Shown here: piece after piece, positions 39,927-49,264 of the stretch
How the letters are laid out: each line of letters opens with the position of its first letter
Position numbering within the stretch: position 1 is the first letter of the stretch
Assembly (NCBI RefSeq): GCF_011799805.1
Contig: NZ_WXUB01000001.1
Coordinates: 1,116,001 to 1,180,000, forward strand
Direction: 5' to 3'
Origin: Maribellus sediminis
GTDB taxonomy: Bacteria; Bacteroidota; Bacteroidia; Bacteroidales; Prolixibacteraceae
DNA: 64,000 nt
Translations under genes and position numbers: made by a program
Notes under the pieces: model-generated
What the model was told of the DNA's origin: nothing
Database searches by the model: none
The model's input: the letters and a program-made list of their open reading frames with translations, nothing else

Positions 39927-42900
39927 ATGGGCACCCCAACTAATTACCTGATCGCAACGTCAGTCTGTCTGGCATTTACCTATCTCATTTATCTTCTTTT
40001 TTTCAGAAAGGAAACCAATTTCAGACAGCGCCGCTTCTTTCTTATTTTTGCTGCAGTTTTTTCCTTGCTTCTCCCAACGGGTAGCTACTACATTCTACTG
40101 CCTTTAACTAAAAATGCAGAAACACAAACAGAAGTCTTTGCTCCTCCTCCGGTTTGGGAAAGACCAGCTCTACAAACTACTCCAACCGATTTTTATCCTG
40201 TTAACCCGGTTTCCGTTCCCGATGCAGAACCGGTAAAAAAGAGAAATTCAATCAATTGGTTGCAGGCTTTACAATACCTGTATTTTGCCGGACTTGCTGT
40301 TTTGTTGCTGCGTTTTATTGCACAGCTTGTAACCATTAATGTTTGGTACTACAAGTCGCGAAAAGTAAAACAGCCACTATTTACGCTGTTGTTTCACGAA
40401 CGGTTTTCCACGACCTTTTCCTTTTTTAGCTGGATTTTTTTGACAGAGAAAAGGATGCCGGAAGCCGATCTGGACAAGATTATTGCACACGAAAGCGTAC
40501 ACGTAAAACAAAGGCACTCATTCGACGCCGTATTTTTTGAGTTGCTCTGCATTTTTATGTGGTTCAACCCGATTGTTTGGATGATGCGCCGCTCCATAAA
40601 TCTTACACACGAATTTCTGGCCGACGAAGGCGCCATTCAGTCGGGCATTGACAGTTTGCATTACCAGGCCTTGATGGTTAACCAGGTGGCTGAAGGAAAC
40701 ATTGTGAGCATAGCTTCCAATTTTAATAAATCGATGTTAAGCCGGCGTATAAAAATGATTGCCGACAGTCGCTTGTATAAAAAGGCGAAGTACAAGATCC
40801 TGGTGTTGGCTCCTGTGGCGCTGGTTTTGTTTTTATTTATTGCCGGCGTTAATGGCCTGAACCAGCGAAAGGTTCTGTACCGGAATCTCAAAAAGGATCC
40901 TGTAATCAGTAAAGTATTTTCAAAAGACGAAATAAAAGATTTGGTAGAACTGAGGTTGATGACCGATGAAATGGTGATTAATACAACCGGCGAGTCTGAC
41001 ACAAAGATTGCCTATCAGAAGTTTAATGAATTGCTGTCGTCGAAAAACACAGGGGAAGAAGTTGAGGGGATTATAACCGTGCCTCATGATTCATTGGTAA
41101 CTGTGGTGAAATCGCATCCTGCCTTGTTGGAAATCTATGATGTATCGAATAGTAATTATATGAGTTTTAGCATTAACCGACAGGGAAAGGTAATGGAATT
41201 TCTACAAGAATTATCAAAACAAAATGGCGTATACAAAAACGTTCTTGAACGTATTGAAATTGCCGGGGATATTTCTCCTTCAAATATTTCGTCGTTTATA
41301 AAGGAGCCGGAAAAATACAATATGGAAAGCGAGGCAGAACGATTGTATGCATCAATTATTTATGGATTTTTGAGTAATGAAATAATATTGAAGGGAAAGT
41401 CACAAAATAGAAAGGTTTTGGAAAATGAACTTTACCAAAATATGTTGAAAGATCTGGTAATCAGTAAAGTATTCTCAAAAGATGAAATAAAAGGTTTAGT
41501 TGACTTACGATTGATGAATGATGAGATGGTGGTTAATGTAACCGGCGAATCAGACACGAAGATTGCTTATCAAAAATTTAATGAACTTTTAATTCAAAAA
41601 GAAACAACAGACGAACTTGAAAGCATGATCATTTTGTCTCCCGATGTTTTTAAAAATGTAGTGAGATCACATCCTGTTTTTGATGAAATATGGCATGTTT
41701 CGGGTGTTGGTTCCTGGGATTTTACTTTTAGAATTTTCGGAAAGTTTATGCAGTTTTTAAAAGCCATGAGCAAACAAAACGATGTATATTATGGCCTTGC
41801 TTATACGCTTGAACTTGCCGGGGATGTCTCACCAGGCTTGATTTCTCCATTTTTTCAGAATCCCGAAAAATACAAGATGGAGACTGAAGCAGAAAAACTT
41901 TATGCGTCTTTTATTTACGGTATTTTGGCGAATGGTAAGATCGTGAATCAGGATAAAACGAGTAACGATGATGAGCAAGAAGAATGCGGATGTTATAGTG
42001 GAATCGGTTCTTCCGAAACAGATAAACCAAGTATGGTGGTTGAATTCAGCAATCGAGTCAGTGTTTCGGTTTGTGGTTTTGAGAAAGAAAAGATATCAGA
42101 TACGGAGGTTGTTGTATCGGAATTCAATGTTTTTGATTGCAAAACAGGAAAATCGTTGCTTGAATATGGTGCTGTAAACACCTGCAATGTAAAATTTGCA
42201 GATGGGAAGTTATATATTACTGAATTGGAGTATTTGCCAGCCGGGGAAAACTGGAAATGGGAATCAATTCCGATGATGCAGGAATACTTATTTGTGAATG
42301 GGGATAATTTATCAAAGTCACCACGGAAATTTGTTTACCAGAAGATTAATATCCCGCAAACCAGGGTTGACAGGTTTATGCAAGAAGTAAGGAACCTTAA
42401 AGGAAAAGGCTATAATAAGGATTTTGAAACGATTTTGGGTAGATTAGCTTTATTAGCACTAAATGGCAATATGGAAGCGAAAAATATCCTTTCGAATTTT
42501 GAAACATACTTCAATAGCAGCCCGGATGGATCGGTTGCAGAATTATTAAACAGATGGACATCATTGATTTCCTATTGGAAGGATTATCAGGATACAAGGA
42601 TCGACTTTAAGGTAAATAATTCGGAAGTAATAATTCATGACGAGGACAACTATTCAACAAATTTTATGGCCGGTTTATTTAGTTTGCCGCCAGAGTATAA
42701 AAAGATAGAACTAAGAGGAAGTACACTCATTTTAAATGATATGGTTTTCGAACCGTTGCCTGATTATCTTGGTTTGGGTAAAACATATAAAATGGAAGCG
42801 ACTGACGACAACATACATGTAGAGCTTTCATTTACCCAGAATACATACACTAGTATTGATTATGTTGTTCAGGTAAGTCAAAATGGTGAGCCTCAGAAAC

Positions 42901-44174
42901 AATATGCAGGTGTGGCAGAATTGCAAGCTTCTTTTTTCTTTGGAACAGAGATAGTTTTGGATGATCTGAAAAATGAAATTTTCGATGCCGACCAGTTTAT
43001 TGACAGTCAAGGGCAGTGGATCAATATTAAAATTGGAAAAGACGGACTCTACCAATTAAGATGCCTGGTAGAAAATAATGACTTCAAAAGTCCTGTTTTA
43101 CGATCGAAAAACATTGAAATGCCCAATCAACCACGGCTAGGTCCAAATCATGTTGGCGATTTGCGTAAAATGAATGTACAAACGCTTTTCGCCCGCCTGC
43201 GTTTTAAATCAACGGTAAATTTTATGGCCGATCCGGATGAAGAAAAATTTATTGTTTACGGTGAAGCTTACGGTACTGATGTAAGTGGTACACGACTTGA
43301 TGTTCGGAACTGGTTATCGTACGACGATCTGAAATTTTTAATGGATAACCTGGAGTCGCAGGAGGTTTGTAAGAATATGATGAGTGTATTTTCTTCTCAT
43401 ATCCCATACGATATGAAAAGTACTATTGGAGGATTTGCTGCACTGTTTCTGAATTTATACCGAAATAATCGTTCGTTTAGTGCTTTGGAGGCTACTCCGG
43501 CCACCACCCCCGAAATGGTTAAGGAACTTAAAGAATGGTGGAAAAATTACAAAAACGAAAATACCCGGTATTTTGAGATTGGCGATGTAACAGTAAAAGT
43601 TTACCAGTTAAATAACTCCGACTCGAGAATGGGTAATGATTTCCTCTGCCGTGGCAAACTAATAAGTTCCAAAAATAACCTGCCTGTTGATAGTTTAATT
43701 TTTAACGATATGGAGGCTGTAGGCGACCGCTATGGATTGAATTTTAATTCGCAACCGGTTAAGGGAATGGTAATTGGTACAAAGTTTGGCGATTACGATG
43801 GCCGTTTGATCCTGATCGACGAAACGGGTAAAATTCAAAACTTTCGGGGAGGTTTCTTTTTTATAAGCAAAGATCAGCGTTACATTGTTTCGCCTTGGCA
43901 TTCAGATATGGCAGGGATTACTATTTACGATTTGAAAGACAGAAAAGTGAAAATGGACGAGGAGACTCGAATTTATCCGGCATTCTGGTATTATTTTGAT
44001 GGAGAATACTACATCTCAAGATTTCAGTCTCAACCTGAAAGAATAGAAACCGATGAAATTTACCGGCTGGATTTAGAAAAAGGGAAGCTGGAAAAATCGG
44101 AAATTACCTTAAGCGAACTCCAAAATGGGGAGAAGGTTCAAATGTTCAATTCAGAACATTGTGAATGTAACTAA
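39927..44174 (+). CDS. Giant M56/BlaR1-type sensor with tandemly duplicated C-terminal region
   Basis: 1415 residues, far longer than the about 600 of typical BlaR1. The N-terminus has four hydrophobic segments (about 8-24, 33-55, 112-140, 287-305) and the zinc motif His188-Glu-Ser-Val-His192 with Glu/Asp ligands in EFLADEGA. This is the cytoplasm-facing M56 peptidase of BlaR1-like sensors. The last helix places the remaining ~1,100 residues outside. There residues about 324-500 and 509-680 are a direct duplication with an exact 185-residue period (both start K-D-x-VISKVFSKDEIK and share GESDTKIAYQKFNELL). The rest, to a C-terminal ECN, has no recognisable domain. It pairs with the repressor at 39549 (3-nt gap); its ligand is unknown. 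Confidence 0.85.
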   Translation: MGTPTNYLIATSVCLAFTYLIYLLFFRKETNFRQRRFFLIFAAVFSLLLPTGSYYILLPLTKNAETQTEVFAPPPVWERPALQTTPTDFYPVNPVSVPDAEPVKKRNSINWLQALQYLYFAGLAVLLLRFIAQLVTINVWYYKSRKVKQPLFTLLFHERFSTTFSFFSWIFLTEKRMPEADLDKIIAHESVHVKQRHSFDAVFFELLCIFMWFNPIVWMMRRSINLTHEFLADEGAIQSGIDSLHYQALMVNQVAEGNIVSIASNFNKSMLSRRIKMIADSRLYKKAKYKILVLAPVALVLFLFIAGVNGLNQRKVLYRNLKKDPVISKVFSKDEIKDLVELRLMTDEMVINTTGESDTKIAYQKFNELLSSKNTGEEVEGIITVPHDSLVTVVKSHPALLEIYDVSNSNYMSFSINRQGKVMEFLQELSKQNGVYKNVLERIEIAGDISPSNISSFIKEPEKYNMESEAERLYASIIYGFLSNEIILKGKSQNRKVLENELYQNMLKDLVISKVFSKDEIKGLVDLRLMNDEMVVNVTGESDTKIAYQKFNELLIQKETTDELESMIILSPDVFKNVVRSHPVFDEIWHVSGVGSWDFTFRIFGKFMQFLKAMSKQNDVYYGLAYTLELAGDVSPGLISPFFQNPEKYKMETEAEKLYASFIYGILANGKIVNQDKTSNDDEQEECGCYSGIGSSETDKPSMVVEFSNRVSVSVCGFEKEKISDTEVVVSEFNVFDCKTGKSLLEYGAVNTCNVKFADGKLYITELEYLPAGENWKWESIPMMQEYLFVNGDNLSKSPRKFVYQKINIPQTRVDRFMQEVRNLKGKGYNKDFETILGRLALLALNGNMEAKNILSNFETYFNSSPDGSVAELLNRWTSLISYWKDYQDTRIDFKVNNSEVIIHDEDNYSTNFMAGLFSLPPEYKKIELRGSTLILNDMVFEPLPDYLGLGKTYKMEATDDNIHVELSFTQNTYTSIDYVVQVSQNGEPQKQYAGVAELQASFFFGTEIVLDDLKNEIFDADQFIDSQGQWINIKIGKDGLYQLRCLVENNDFKSPVLRSKNIEMPNQPRLGPNHVGDLRKMNVQTLFARLRFKSTVNFMADPDEEKFIVYGEAYGTDVSGTRLDVRNWLSYDDLKFLMDNLESQEVCKNMMSVFSSHIPYDMKSTIGGFAALFLNLYRNNRSFSALEATPATTPEMVKELKEWWKNYKNENTRYFEIGDVTVKVYQLNNSDSRMGNDFLCRGKLISSKNNLPVDSLIFNDMEAVGDRYGLNFNSQPVKGMVIGTKFGDYDGRLILIDETGKIQNFRGGFFFISKDQRYIVSPWHSDMAGITIYDLKDRKVKMDEETRIYPAFWYYFDGEYYISRFQSQPERIETDEIYRLDLEKGKLEKSEITLSELQNGEKVQMFNSEHCECN

Positions 44175-44190
44175 CCTGCTGAAACATGAG

Positions 44191-44221
44191 AGGAACCATT
44201 CTTTTGTGAAAAATGGTTCCT
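44191..44221. terminator. Hairpin between convergent M56 and DUF4252 genes
   Basis: AGGAACCATT (44191-44200) pairs with AATGGTTCCT (44212-44221) around an 11-nt loop, in the 70-nt gap between two convergent genes. It is followed by TTATGTTATG, a weak T-tract. A shared terminator is likely. Confidence 0.55.
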
Positions 44222-44244
44222 TATGTTATGAGGTTGATTGATAA

Positions 44245-44730
44245 TTACATATCAAACGCACTTCCGGCAATTTCCATTACCTGCTGAAATTCTCCTATCG
44301 ATTTCAGATCGAGCGTTCCCGTTATATAAATGATCATATCGGAGCTAACCAGTAAAAACTCATTTTCGTTTTTACCTTCTTTTTTGTAAAAATGAAGCAC
44401 TTCGTGATTGTCGCGCCTCGTCATTAAACGCGTGTAGCTCTGTAAGTCAGTGTTTTCCAGGAATGTCTTCACGATTATTTCACCGTGATTGCTGGCCGTT
44501 CTGCCGGGTTGGATCATCTTAAGTTTGTGCAGCTGTTTTATGTAGTTTACATACTCAGGACTAACGCCTTTTGACTCAGACAACATCGTAAACATGTCTT
44601 TGGTTACTTCAAAATACGAGTCACCTGGCGTAATGATCTTGTCCATTGCTTTTTCGATCGATAAACTGCCGTTTTGTGCTGCTCCAAGCAAGCTAAGTGA
44701 TAATAGGAATAGAATTAATTTTGTTTTCAT
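44245..44730 (-). CDS. DUF4252-domain secreted protein
   Basis: 161 residues from the ATG at 44730 (MKTKLILFLLSLSLLGAAQ signal). A longer frame to 44799 exists, but a GTCCCGA/TCGGGAC hairpin (44773-44790) and lack of protein-like sequence argue against it. The mature part follows the DUF4252 pattern found in the Bacteroidota three-gene sigma operons (FLLVSSDMIIYITGTLDLKSIGEFQQ near the end). It is the third gene of the set sigma (45268), anti-sigma (44796), DUF4252, transcribed in that order on the minus strand. It is probably a cell-envelope or periplasmic sensing protein; biochemical role unknown. Confidence 0.85.
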   Translation of the reverse strand: MKTKLILFLLSLSLLGAAQNGSLSIEKAMDKIITPGDSYFEVTKDMFTMLSESKGVSPEYVNYIKQLHKLKMIQPGRTASNHGEIIVKTFLENTDLQSYTRLMTRRDNHEVLHFYKKEGKNENEFLLVSSDMIIYITGTLDLKSIGEFQQVMEIAGSAFDM

Positions 44731-44795
44731 ATTATTAGAATTGTTTGTTTTCAACGGTATAATATGGAACTCGTCCCGATAATTCGGGACTCGTT

Positions 44796-45281
44796 TCATA
44801 ACTGATTGAAATTGATGTTTTTAAATGGATTGTTCTTGTTGATATTTACATTTTTTAGTGCCTGCATACTGGCTACAGGTTCTCCCATCTTTTTTTGGGC
44901 ATCTTCCAGCTGGGTCAGGCATACATTCAGCTCTTTTGAAAAATAGAGCAGTGCCTGTGTTGTGTTTTTTTGAATTTCAGCAATCTCCCGCTTATGGACT
45001 TTTCTGGTAGAATAGTTTTGGTAAGCAAAAAACAGGCTTACCGCAACTACAACCGATGCAGCATAAGAAAGTACACGTTTAACGGTAAGTACGCGTTTCT
45101 TTTGTTCTTCTTTTAGTTTGGCAAAAGGATCAAACTCCGCTTTTCGAGCTTGTTCACCGCGAATCATTTCATCGTATAAACGATTAAATTCGCCTTCTTC
45201 CTGTGTATTTGTTGGAATGTGGTCAGTATTTCCCAAGTCAGGTTCTTCTTCCCAAAACAGATGTGAATTATTGGTACGCAT
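44796..45281 (-). CDS. Putative anti-sigma factor with single membrane helix
   Basis: 161 residues. A soluble N-terminal segment (about 1-64) is followed by a transmembrane helix (about 70-87, VLSYAASVVVAVSLFFAY), then a periplasmic part ending in an Asn-rich tail (NKNNPFKNINFNQL). It overlaps the sigma factor gene by 14 nt at its start. That arrangement, sigma then membrane protein then DUF4252, is the ECF sigma/anti-sigma set of Bacteroidota. No zinc-binding HisxxxCysxxCys motif is visible, so the anti-sigma role rests on context and topology. Confidence 0.75.
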   Translation of the reverse strand: MRTNNSHLFWEEEPDLGNTDHIPTNTQEEGEFNRLYDEMIRGEQARKAEFDPFAKLKEEQKKRVLTVKRVLSYAASVVVAVSLFFAYQNYSTRKVHKREIAEIQKNTTQALLYFSKELNVCLTQLEDAQKKMGEPVASMQALKNVNINKNNPFKNINFNQL

Positions 45282-45768
45282 CTTTCAATTCCTCCTTAAA
45301 TAGTTCGTATAATTTTTTTCTTCCCCTCGAAACATTCACGCGTATGGTTTCAATATTGTGTCCCAGAATTTCGCTGATTTCAGCATAATCGAAACCTTCA
45401 ATATCTTTAAGGCTAACCGCCAGTCGTTGTTGATCGGGCAGTCGGTACAGTTCCTGTTTTAGCTTTTCAACCAGATCGACCTGATCAATTGCAGGTTCGG
45501 TGGTGGCTTCTATTAAAATGTTCTGTTCGTAATTCTGCTGCTGTTTTTGTTTCCGTAGTACATCAAAACAATAATTCTTTAGCGCATTCAAACAATAGCT
45601 TTCCAGGTTTTTCGCCCGGTCAAGTGAACTTCTGTTCTTCCATAGTTTTAGCACAACTTCCTGAACAGCATCCTGTGCATCAGCTCCGTTTTTCAGGATA
45701 CTGAACGCAAACCTGAATAGCTTGTCCTTGTGTTGAAAAATAAGTTGTTCAAATTCGCGATTGGTCAT
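45268..45768 (-). CDS. ECF RNA polymerase sigma factor
   Basis: 166 residues. Region 2 is seen near the N-terminus (KDKLFRFAFSILKNGADAQDAVQEVVLKLWKNR), with the usual DAxDAVQE and LKLW positions. Region 4 is the HTH (PDQQRLAVSLKDIEGFDYAEISEILGHNIETIRVNVSRGRKKL in two halves). It directs RNA polymerase to stress or surface-signal promoters. It is the first gene of the sigma / anti-sigma / DUF4252 operon, with the anti-sigma start overlapping its end by 14 nt. Target genes cannot be told. The region upstream (45769-45882) holds a terminator hairpin of the preceding RDD gene and no consensus promoter. Confidence 0.95.
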   Translation of the reverse strand: MTNREFEQLIFQHKDKLFRFAFSILKNGADAQDAVQEVVLKLWKNRSSLDRAKNLESYCLNALKNYCFDVLRKQKQQQNYEQNILIEATTEPAIDQVDLVEKLKQELYRLPDQQRLAVSLKDIEGFDYAEISEILGHNIETIRVNVSRGRKKLYELFKEELKDAYQ

Positions 45769-45847
45769 CCGTTTGATATTGCTTTTATGGAATACGTTTG
45801 TGCAACCGATTCATAACATCAGCAGGAAAATTAAATGAAATTTTGTT

Positions 45848-45864
45848 AAAAGTCGAGGACTTTT
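45848..45864 (-). terminator. Short hairpin after the RDD gene
   Basis: AAAAGTC (45848-45854) pairs perfectly with GACTTTT (45858-45864) around a 3-nt loop, 19 nt past the RDD gene stop on the minus strand, followed by AACAAAATTTC. The stem is short and the T-tract poor. Confidence 0.4.
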
Positions 45865-45882
45865 CCGGCAAACGAAACAGGT

Positions 45883-46596
45883 TTAGGAATAAATAAGGTA
45901 ATAGTCGTCAAGCAGTTGTTCCAGAAACTTCACCGGAATCATATCTGATTCAATGTGCAGCTTCTTTTTTAGTGAGTTGCTGGTTTGTTTCAGCATTGTT
46001 GCCGCGGTGCCATAATATCCGGCTTCTTTTCCAAAGGCTAACACCTCGCGAATAAGCTCAATGTCTTTGTCTTCGAGCAGGTTCGCCTGGCTGAATACTA
46101 CCTTTTTCCCTTCTTCCGGTTTCTTTGCATACCGAAGTTCCTGAAGTTTCTGTGAAGCCTCCTTCCTGATTACAAGGGTATTTGCAGCAATATCTCCAAC
46201 CCGTTGTCCTTTTTTGCTCAGCAAAATTGAAACAACACCAACACTGGCAAAGAGCATCCAGATATCGACCAAACGCAATATCCATCGCAGAAGATAAGAA
46301 GTAAAAGGAACATTTTCCCCTTCGCCATGAACCACCTTAATTTTCATGACCATTTTCCCGAATGTTTGCCCGTTAAACAATAATTCGAGCAGCAGGGTGT
46401 AGAAATAAGCCGGGATCAGGAATATAGTGATAAACAAATAATCCTGAGAAAAAAGATTCGACAGAAAGATCCCTATCAATGCGTATGCGCCAATAACCAT
46501 GGCATCAAGTACCGATGCAATCATTCGTTCACCAAGACTGGCTTTAGTTTGGTAGAGTAGTGTGTTTTGCGCTGTTTGTATTTTAATTGCGGTCAT
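45883..46596 (-). CDS. RDD-family membrane protein
   Basis: 237 residues, inner membrane. The RDD pattern is visible as the Arg of LGERMIASVLDAM near residue 20-32 and the RWILRLVDIWML segment with Arg and Asp in the third hydrophobic stretch. Three transmembrane segments lie at about 32-55, 56-76 and 110-132, and the C-terminal third (VIRKEASQ...) is soluble and helical. RDD proteins are thought to transport small solutes, with a recent link to Na+/H+ exchange. It is divergent from the SpoIIM-like operon at 46748, suggesting association with that gene set. Confidence 0.88.
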   Translation of the reverse strand: MTAIKIQTAQNTLLYQTKASLGERMIASVLDAMVIGAYALIGIFLSNLFSQDYLFITIFLIPAYFYTLLLELLFNGQTFGKMVMKIKVVHGEGENVPFTSYLLRWILRLVDIWMLFASVGVVSILLSKKGQRVGDIAANTLVIRKEASQKLQELRYAKKPEEGKKVVFSQANLLEDKDIELIREVLAFGKEAGYYGTAATMLKQTSNSLKKKLHIESDMIPVKFLEQLLDDYYLIYS

Positions 46597-46747
46597 AGTT
46601 AGTTTTATTGCGGTGTCTTCGGAGAACTAATTTGTATTTTGTTATTTTAGCCTTGAAATTAACATATTCTTTTATTGAGAGCCGTTAATCAGAAAAAAAT
46701 CTAATAAAAAACCAAACAGCTAACAAAACTGTTTTCCAAATCGAAGC

Positions 46748-47707
46748 ATGAAGGAAGTCGTTTTTGTAAAACGAAATTCGGAAAAGTGGGGCCAGGTCGA
46801 AAAACTATTAAATGAGAACCTCCAGGTAAATCCCGACGAACTTTACAACATGTATGTAGGGCTGAACGATGATTTATCGTATGCTGCTACTTTTTATCCG
46901 CGCAGCGAAACGCTGGTCTACCTGAATAATCTTACAATTCTGCTTCACCAGAAAATTTATATCAACAAAAAGGTCAGTCGGAACCGTTTTGTCGAATTCT
47001 GGAAGACGGATTACCCTCTTTTGTTTTGGGAGAACAGAAAATATTTTTGGTATGCTTTTACCGTTTTTATTGTTAGCGCACTGATTGGTGCGTTTTCAAC
47101 GGCAGTTGATGTCGATTTTCCGAGGCTTATCCTGGGCGATCATTATGTGAACATGACGCTTGAAAATATCTCGAACGGCGACCCATTGGCGGTTTATAAA
47201 CAAGCCAACGAAATGAATATGTTTCTGGGTATAACAATTAATAATATCAGGGTTGCTTTTTTTGCCTTCGTGGCCGGAGTGTTCTTCTCGTTCGGCTCCG
47301 GATATATTTTACTTCGAAACGGAATAATGCTCGGTTGCTTTCAATATTTCTTTTACGACTATAATTTGCTGAGAGAGTCGGTATTAACAATTTATATACA
47401 TGGAACTTTAGAGCTTTTCTCAATTATTGTAGCCGGTGCAGCCGGAATGGCAATTGGCAACAGCATCCTTTTTCCGGGGACTTTACCGCGCACTTTGTCG
47501 TTTCAGAAAGGAGCAGCTACCGGGCTTAAAATCGTGTCAGGCGTAATTCCACTGTTTCTGGTAGCCGGTTTTTTCGAAGGCTTTGTAACCCGGCACACCG
47601 AATTGCCTGATGTGGTCAGAGGCGGAATTATTGTGCTGTCGCTGGCATTTATTATCGCTTACTTCTTTTTATACCCGAAATATTTAAAACAAAAATCAAT
47701 ACCCTAA
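46748..47707 (+). CDS. SpoIIM-like (stage II sporulation protein M) membrane protein
   Basis: 319 residues. An N-terminal cytoplasmic helical part (about 1-95) precedes five hydrophobic segments. The SpoIIM/DUF95 signature includes FFAFVAGVFFSFGSGYILLRNGIMLGCF and HGTLELFSIIVAGAAGMAIG. In sporulators SpoIIM joins peptidoglycan-remodelling complexes; in Bacteroidota these proteins occur with MoxR, DUF58 and DUF4129 genes and their role is unknown. It is the first gene of that operon, with its stop 3 nt before the next start. Confidence 0.9.
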   Translation: MKEVVFVKRNSEKWGQVEKLLNENLQVNPDELYNMYVGLNDDLSYAATFYPRSETLVYLNNLTILLHQKIYINKKVSRNRFVEFWKTDYPLLFWENRKYFWYAFTVFIVSALIGAFSTAVDVDFPRLILGDHYVNMTLENISNGDPLAVYKQANEMNMFLGITINNIRVAFFAFVAGVFFSFGSGYILLRNGIMLGCFQYFFYDYNLLRESVLTIYIHGTLELFSIIVAGAAGMAIGNSILFPGTLPRTLSFQKGAATGLKIVSGVIPLFLVAGFFEGFVTRHTELPDVVRGGIIVLSLAFIIAYFFLYPKYLKQKSIP

Positions 47708-47710
47708 ATT

Positions 47711-48565
47711 ATGGAACAACATTTTGAATTTAGAAAAATCCGCGATTTCGGAACAGTTATGAACGATTCGTTCGATTTTATCCGTCTGGAATTCAAACGG
47801 CTTGGGAAAACGATTCTAATCTACATTTTACCGTTTTTTGTTTTTACCGGTATTCTGCTGGCCTATTCGCAAATAAGAATGTACGGATCAATTCTGGATG
47901 GTTCTGCCATGGATTCGGTTTCAAGTCTGTACATACGAATGATCCCGAGTTATATCGTTATGCTTTTGAATTATACCGTATTAACCACAGTACTTTATCA
48001 ATACATTAATCTGCACCGTACAACAAAAGGCAATTTTGAACCTGAAGATCTTTGGCCGGGGCTGCTCACCGTTGGGCTGAAAATGCTGGCCGTTTATTTT
48101 GTAACTTTTTTTATTGTTGTGATTGCCAGTATTTTTCTGTTAGTACCGGGTATTTATCTCGGGATAGTATTTAGCTTCTTTCCCGCGGTGATTATTTTCG
48201 AAGAATTAAGTTTTGGTACTGCAATGAACCGTTGTTTTGCCGTTATTAAAGAAAACTGGTGGCAAACTTTTGGTATCATTATCGTTGGTGGACTAATTGT
48301 ATATATCTTCAGCATTATAATGTCGGTTCCGTTAATTATTGCCACTGCTTTAAAAGTTTTCCATGCGGCCTCGAATAAAACTGAACCCCAGATTTTTTCA
48401 ACCGGTTACATAATTGCATCAACAGTAATTTCCATGTTTCAAAATTTAGGCTATAGTCTGGTTTTGATTTTTGTTGCTATTCAATATTTCAGTTTAGTGG
48501 AAAAAAAGGAACGACCTACATTGCAAGCAAAAATTGATAGGTTGGTCGAGGAAACAAATGAGTAG
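47711..48565 (+). CDS. Membrane protein of the MoxR/DUF58 operon, unknown
   Basis: 284 residues with six hydrophobic segments, about 38-55, 92-112, 130-156, 163-178, 190-218 and 240-262. The segment (LVPGIYLGIVFSFFPAVIIFEELSFG) resembles the DUF7544/glycerophosphodiester-phosphodiesterase membrane-domain type. An N-terminal cytoplasmic helix is EQHFEFRKIRDFGTVMNDSFDFI. It overlaps the DUF4129 gene by 8 nt. It is likely an inner-membrane component of the complex encoded by the operon; no enzymatic motif seen. Confidence 0.8.
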   Translation: MEQHFEFRKIRDFGTVMNDSFDFIRLEFKRLGKTILIYILPFFVFTGILLAYSQIRMYGSILDGSAMDSVSSLYIRMIPSYIVMLLNYTVLTTVLYQYINLHRTTKGNFEPEDLWPGLLTVGLKMLAVYFVTFFIVVIASIFLLVPGIYLGIVFSFFPAVIIFEELSFGTAMNRCFAVIKENWWQTFGIIIVGGLIVYIFSIIMSVPLIIATALKVFHAASNKTEPQIFSTGYIIASTVISMFQNLGYSLVLIFVAIQYFSLVEKKERPTLQAKIDRLVEETNE

Positions 48566-49262
48566 ATTGTTACCCAAAATAGTTGTTTTTATAGTGCTGT
48601 TCCTTTGCCTCGGAGCAAGAGGTGGTTTTGCATTTGCCGCTGACAGTGAAACCGGCGAAAGACAATTTAGCGAGACTAAGCTCGAAGAATTCCGGGCAGA
48701 TAAAGATTTTCAGTATGATAGTGTTACGTACCGCCAAATTACAATTTGGGATAAAGTGCGTTATTATTTTTATCAATTGCTGAAATTCATGTTTGGTGAA
48801 GAAGGAGCTGCTCCCGTAATTCGCTATGTGTTTTTAGTGGCGGTTATACTGTTTGTTGTATTGCAGCTCACCGGCGCAAAAGTGCAATGGTTTTTAGGAA
48901 AAGGGAAACAGGCCGCGAAAGGGATTGTGAGTATTCCGGATGAAGATATTTCCAATATTGATTTACAGGAATTAGCCGATAAAGCGTTGTCGGAAGGCAA
49001 CCTGAGACTTTGTATTCGTTACCATTATTTGCATTTGCTGAAAGTGCTCGATGAAAAGGCACATATAAGTTGGCACAAAGACAAAACCAATCGCGATTAT
49101 CTGGCCGAAATAAAGGAACCTGAAATACGCAAGCAGTTTCGGCAGCAAACTTTGGTATTCGATTACGTTTGGTACGGTAATTTTAAGCTCAGCGATGAGC
49201 AGTTTGCGTGGGTGAATTCAGGTTTTCAGCAGTTAGTAAACAAACTTCAATCGCAAGAGTAG
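48558..49262 (+). CDS. DUF4129-domain membrane protein
   Basis: 234 residues from the ATG at 48558, which overlaps the previous stop (48565); the longer frame starting at 48534 is unnatural. A signal/TM segment is at about 5-25 (PKIVVFIVLFLCLGARGGFAFA) and a second TM at about 88-105 (VIRYVFLVAVILFVVLQL). The soluble C-terminus carries the DUF4129 pattern (ADKALSEGNLRLCIRYHYLHLLKVLDE, then HKTNRDYLAEI, FDYVWYG). DUF4129 is found with MoxR-DUF58 operons in many phyla. Role unknown. Confidence 0.88.
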   Translation: MSRLLPKIVVFIVLFLCLGARGGFAFAADSETGERQFSETKLEEFRADKDFQYDSVTYRQITIWDKVRYYFYQLLKFMFGEEGAAPVIRYVFLVAVILFVVLQLTGAKVQWFLGKGKQAAKGIVSIPDEDISNIDLQELADKALSEGNLRLCIRYHYLHLLKVLDEKAHISWHKDKTNRDYLAEIKEPEIRKQFRQQTLVFDYVWYGNFKLSDEQFAWVNSGFQQLVNKLQSQE

Positions 49263-49264
49263 AA

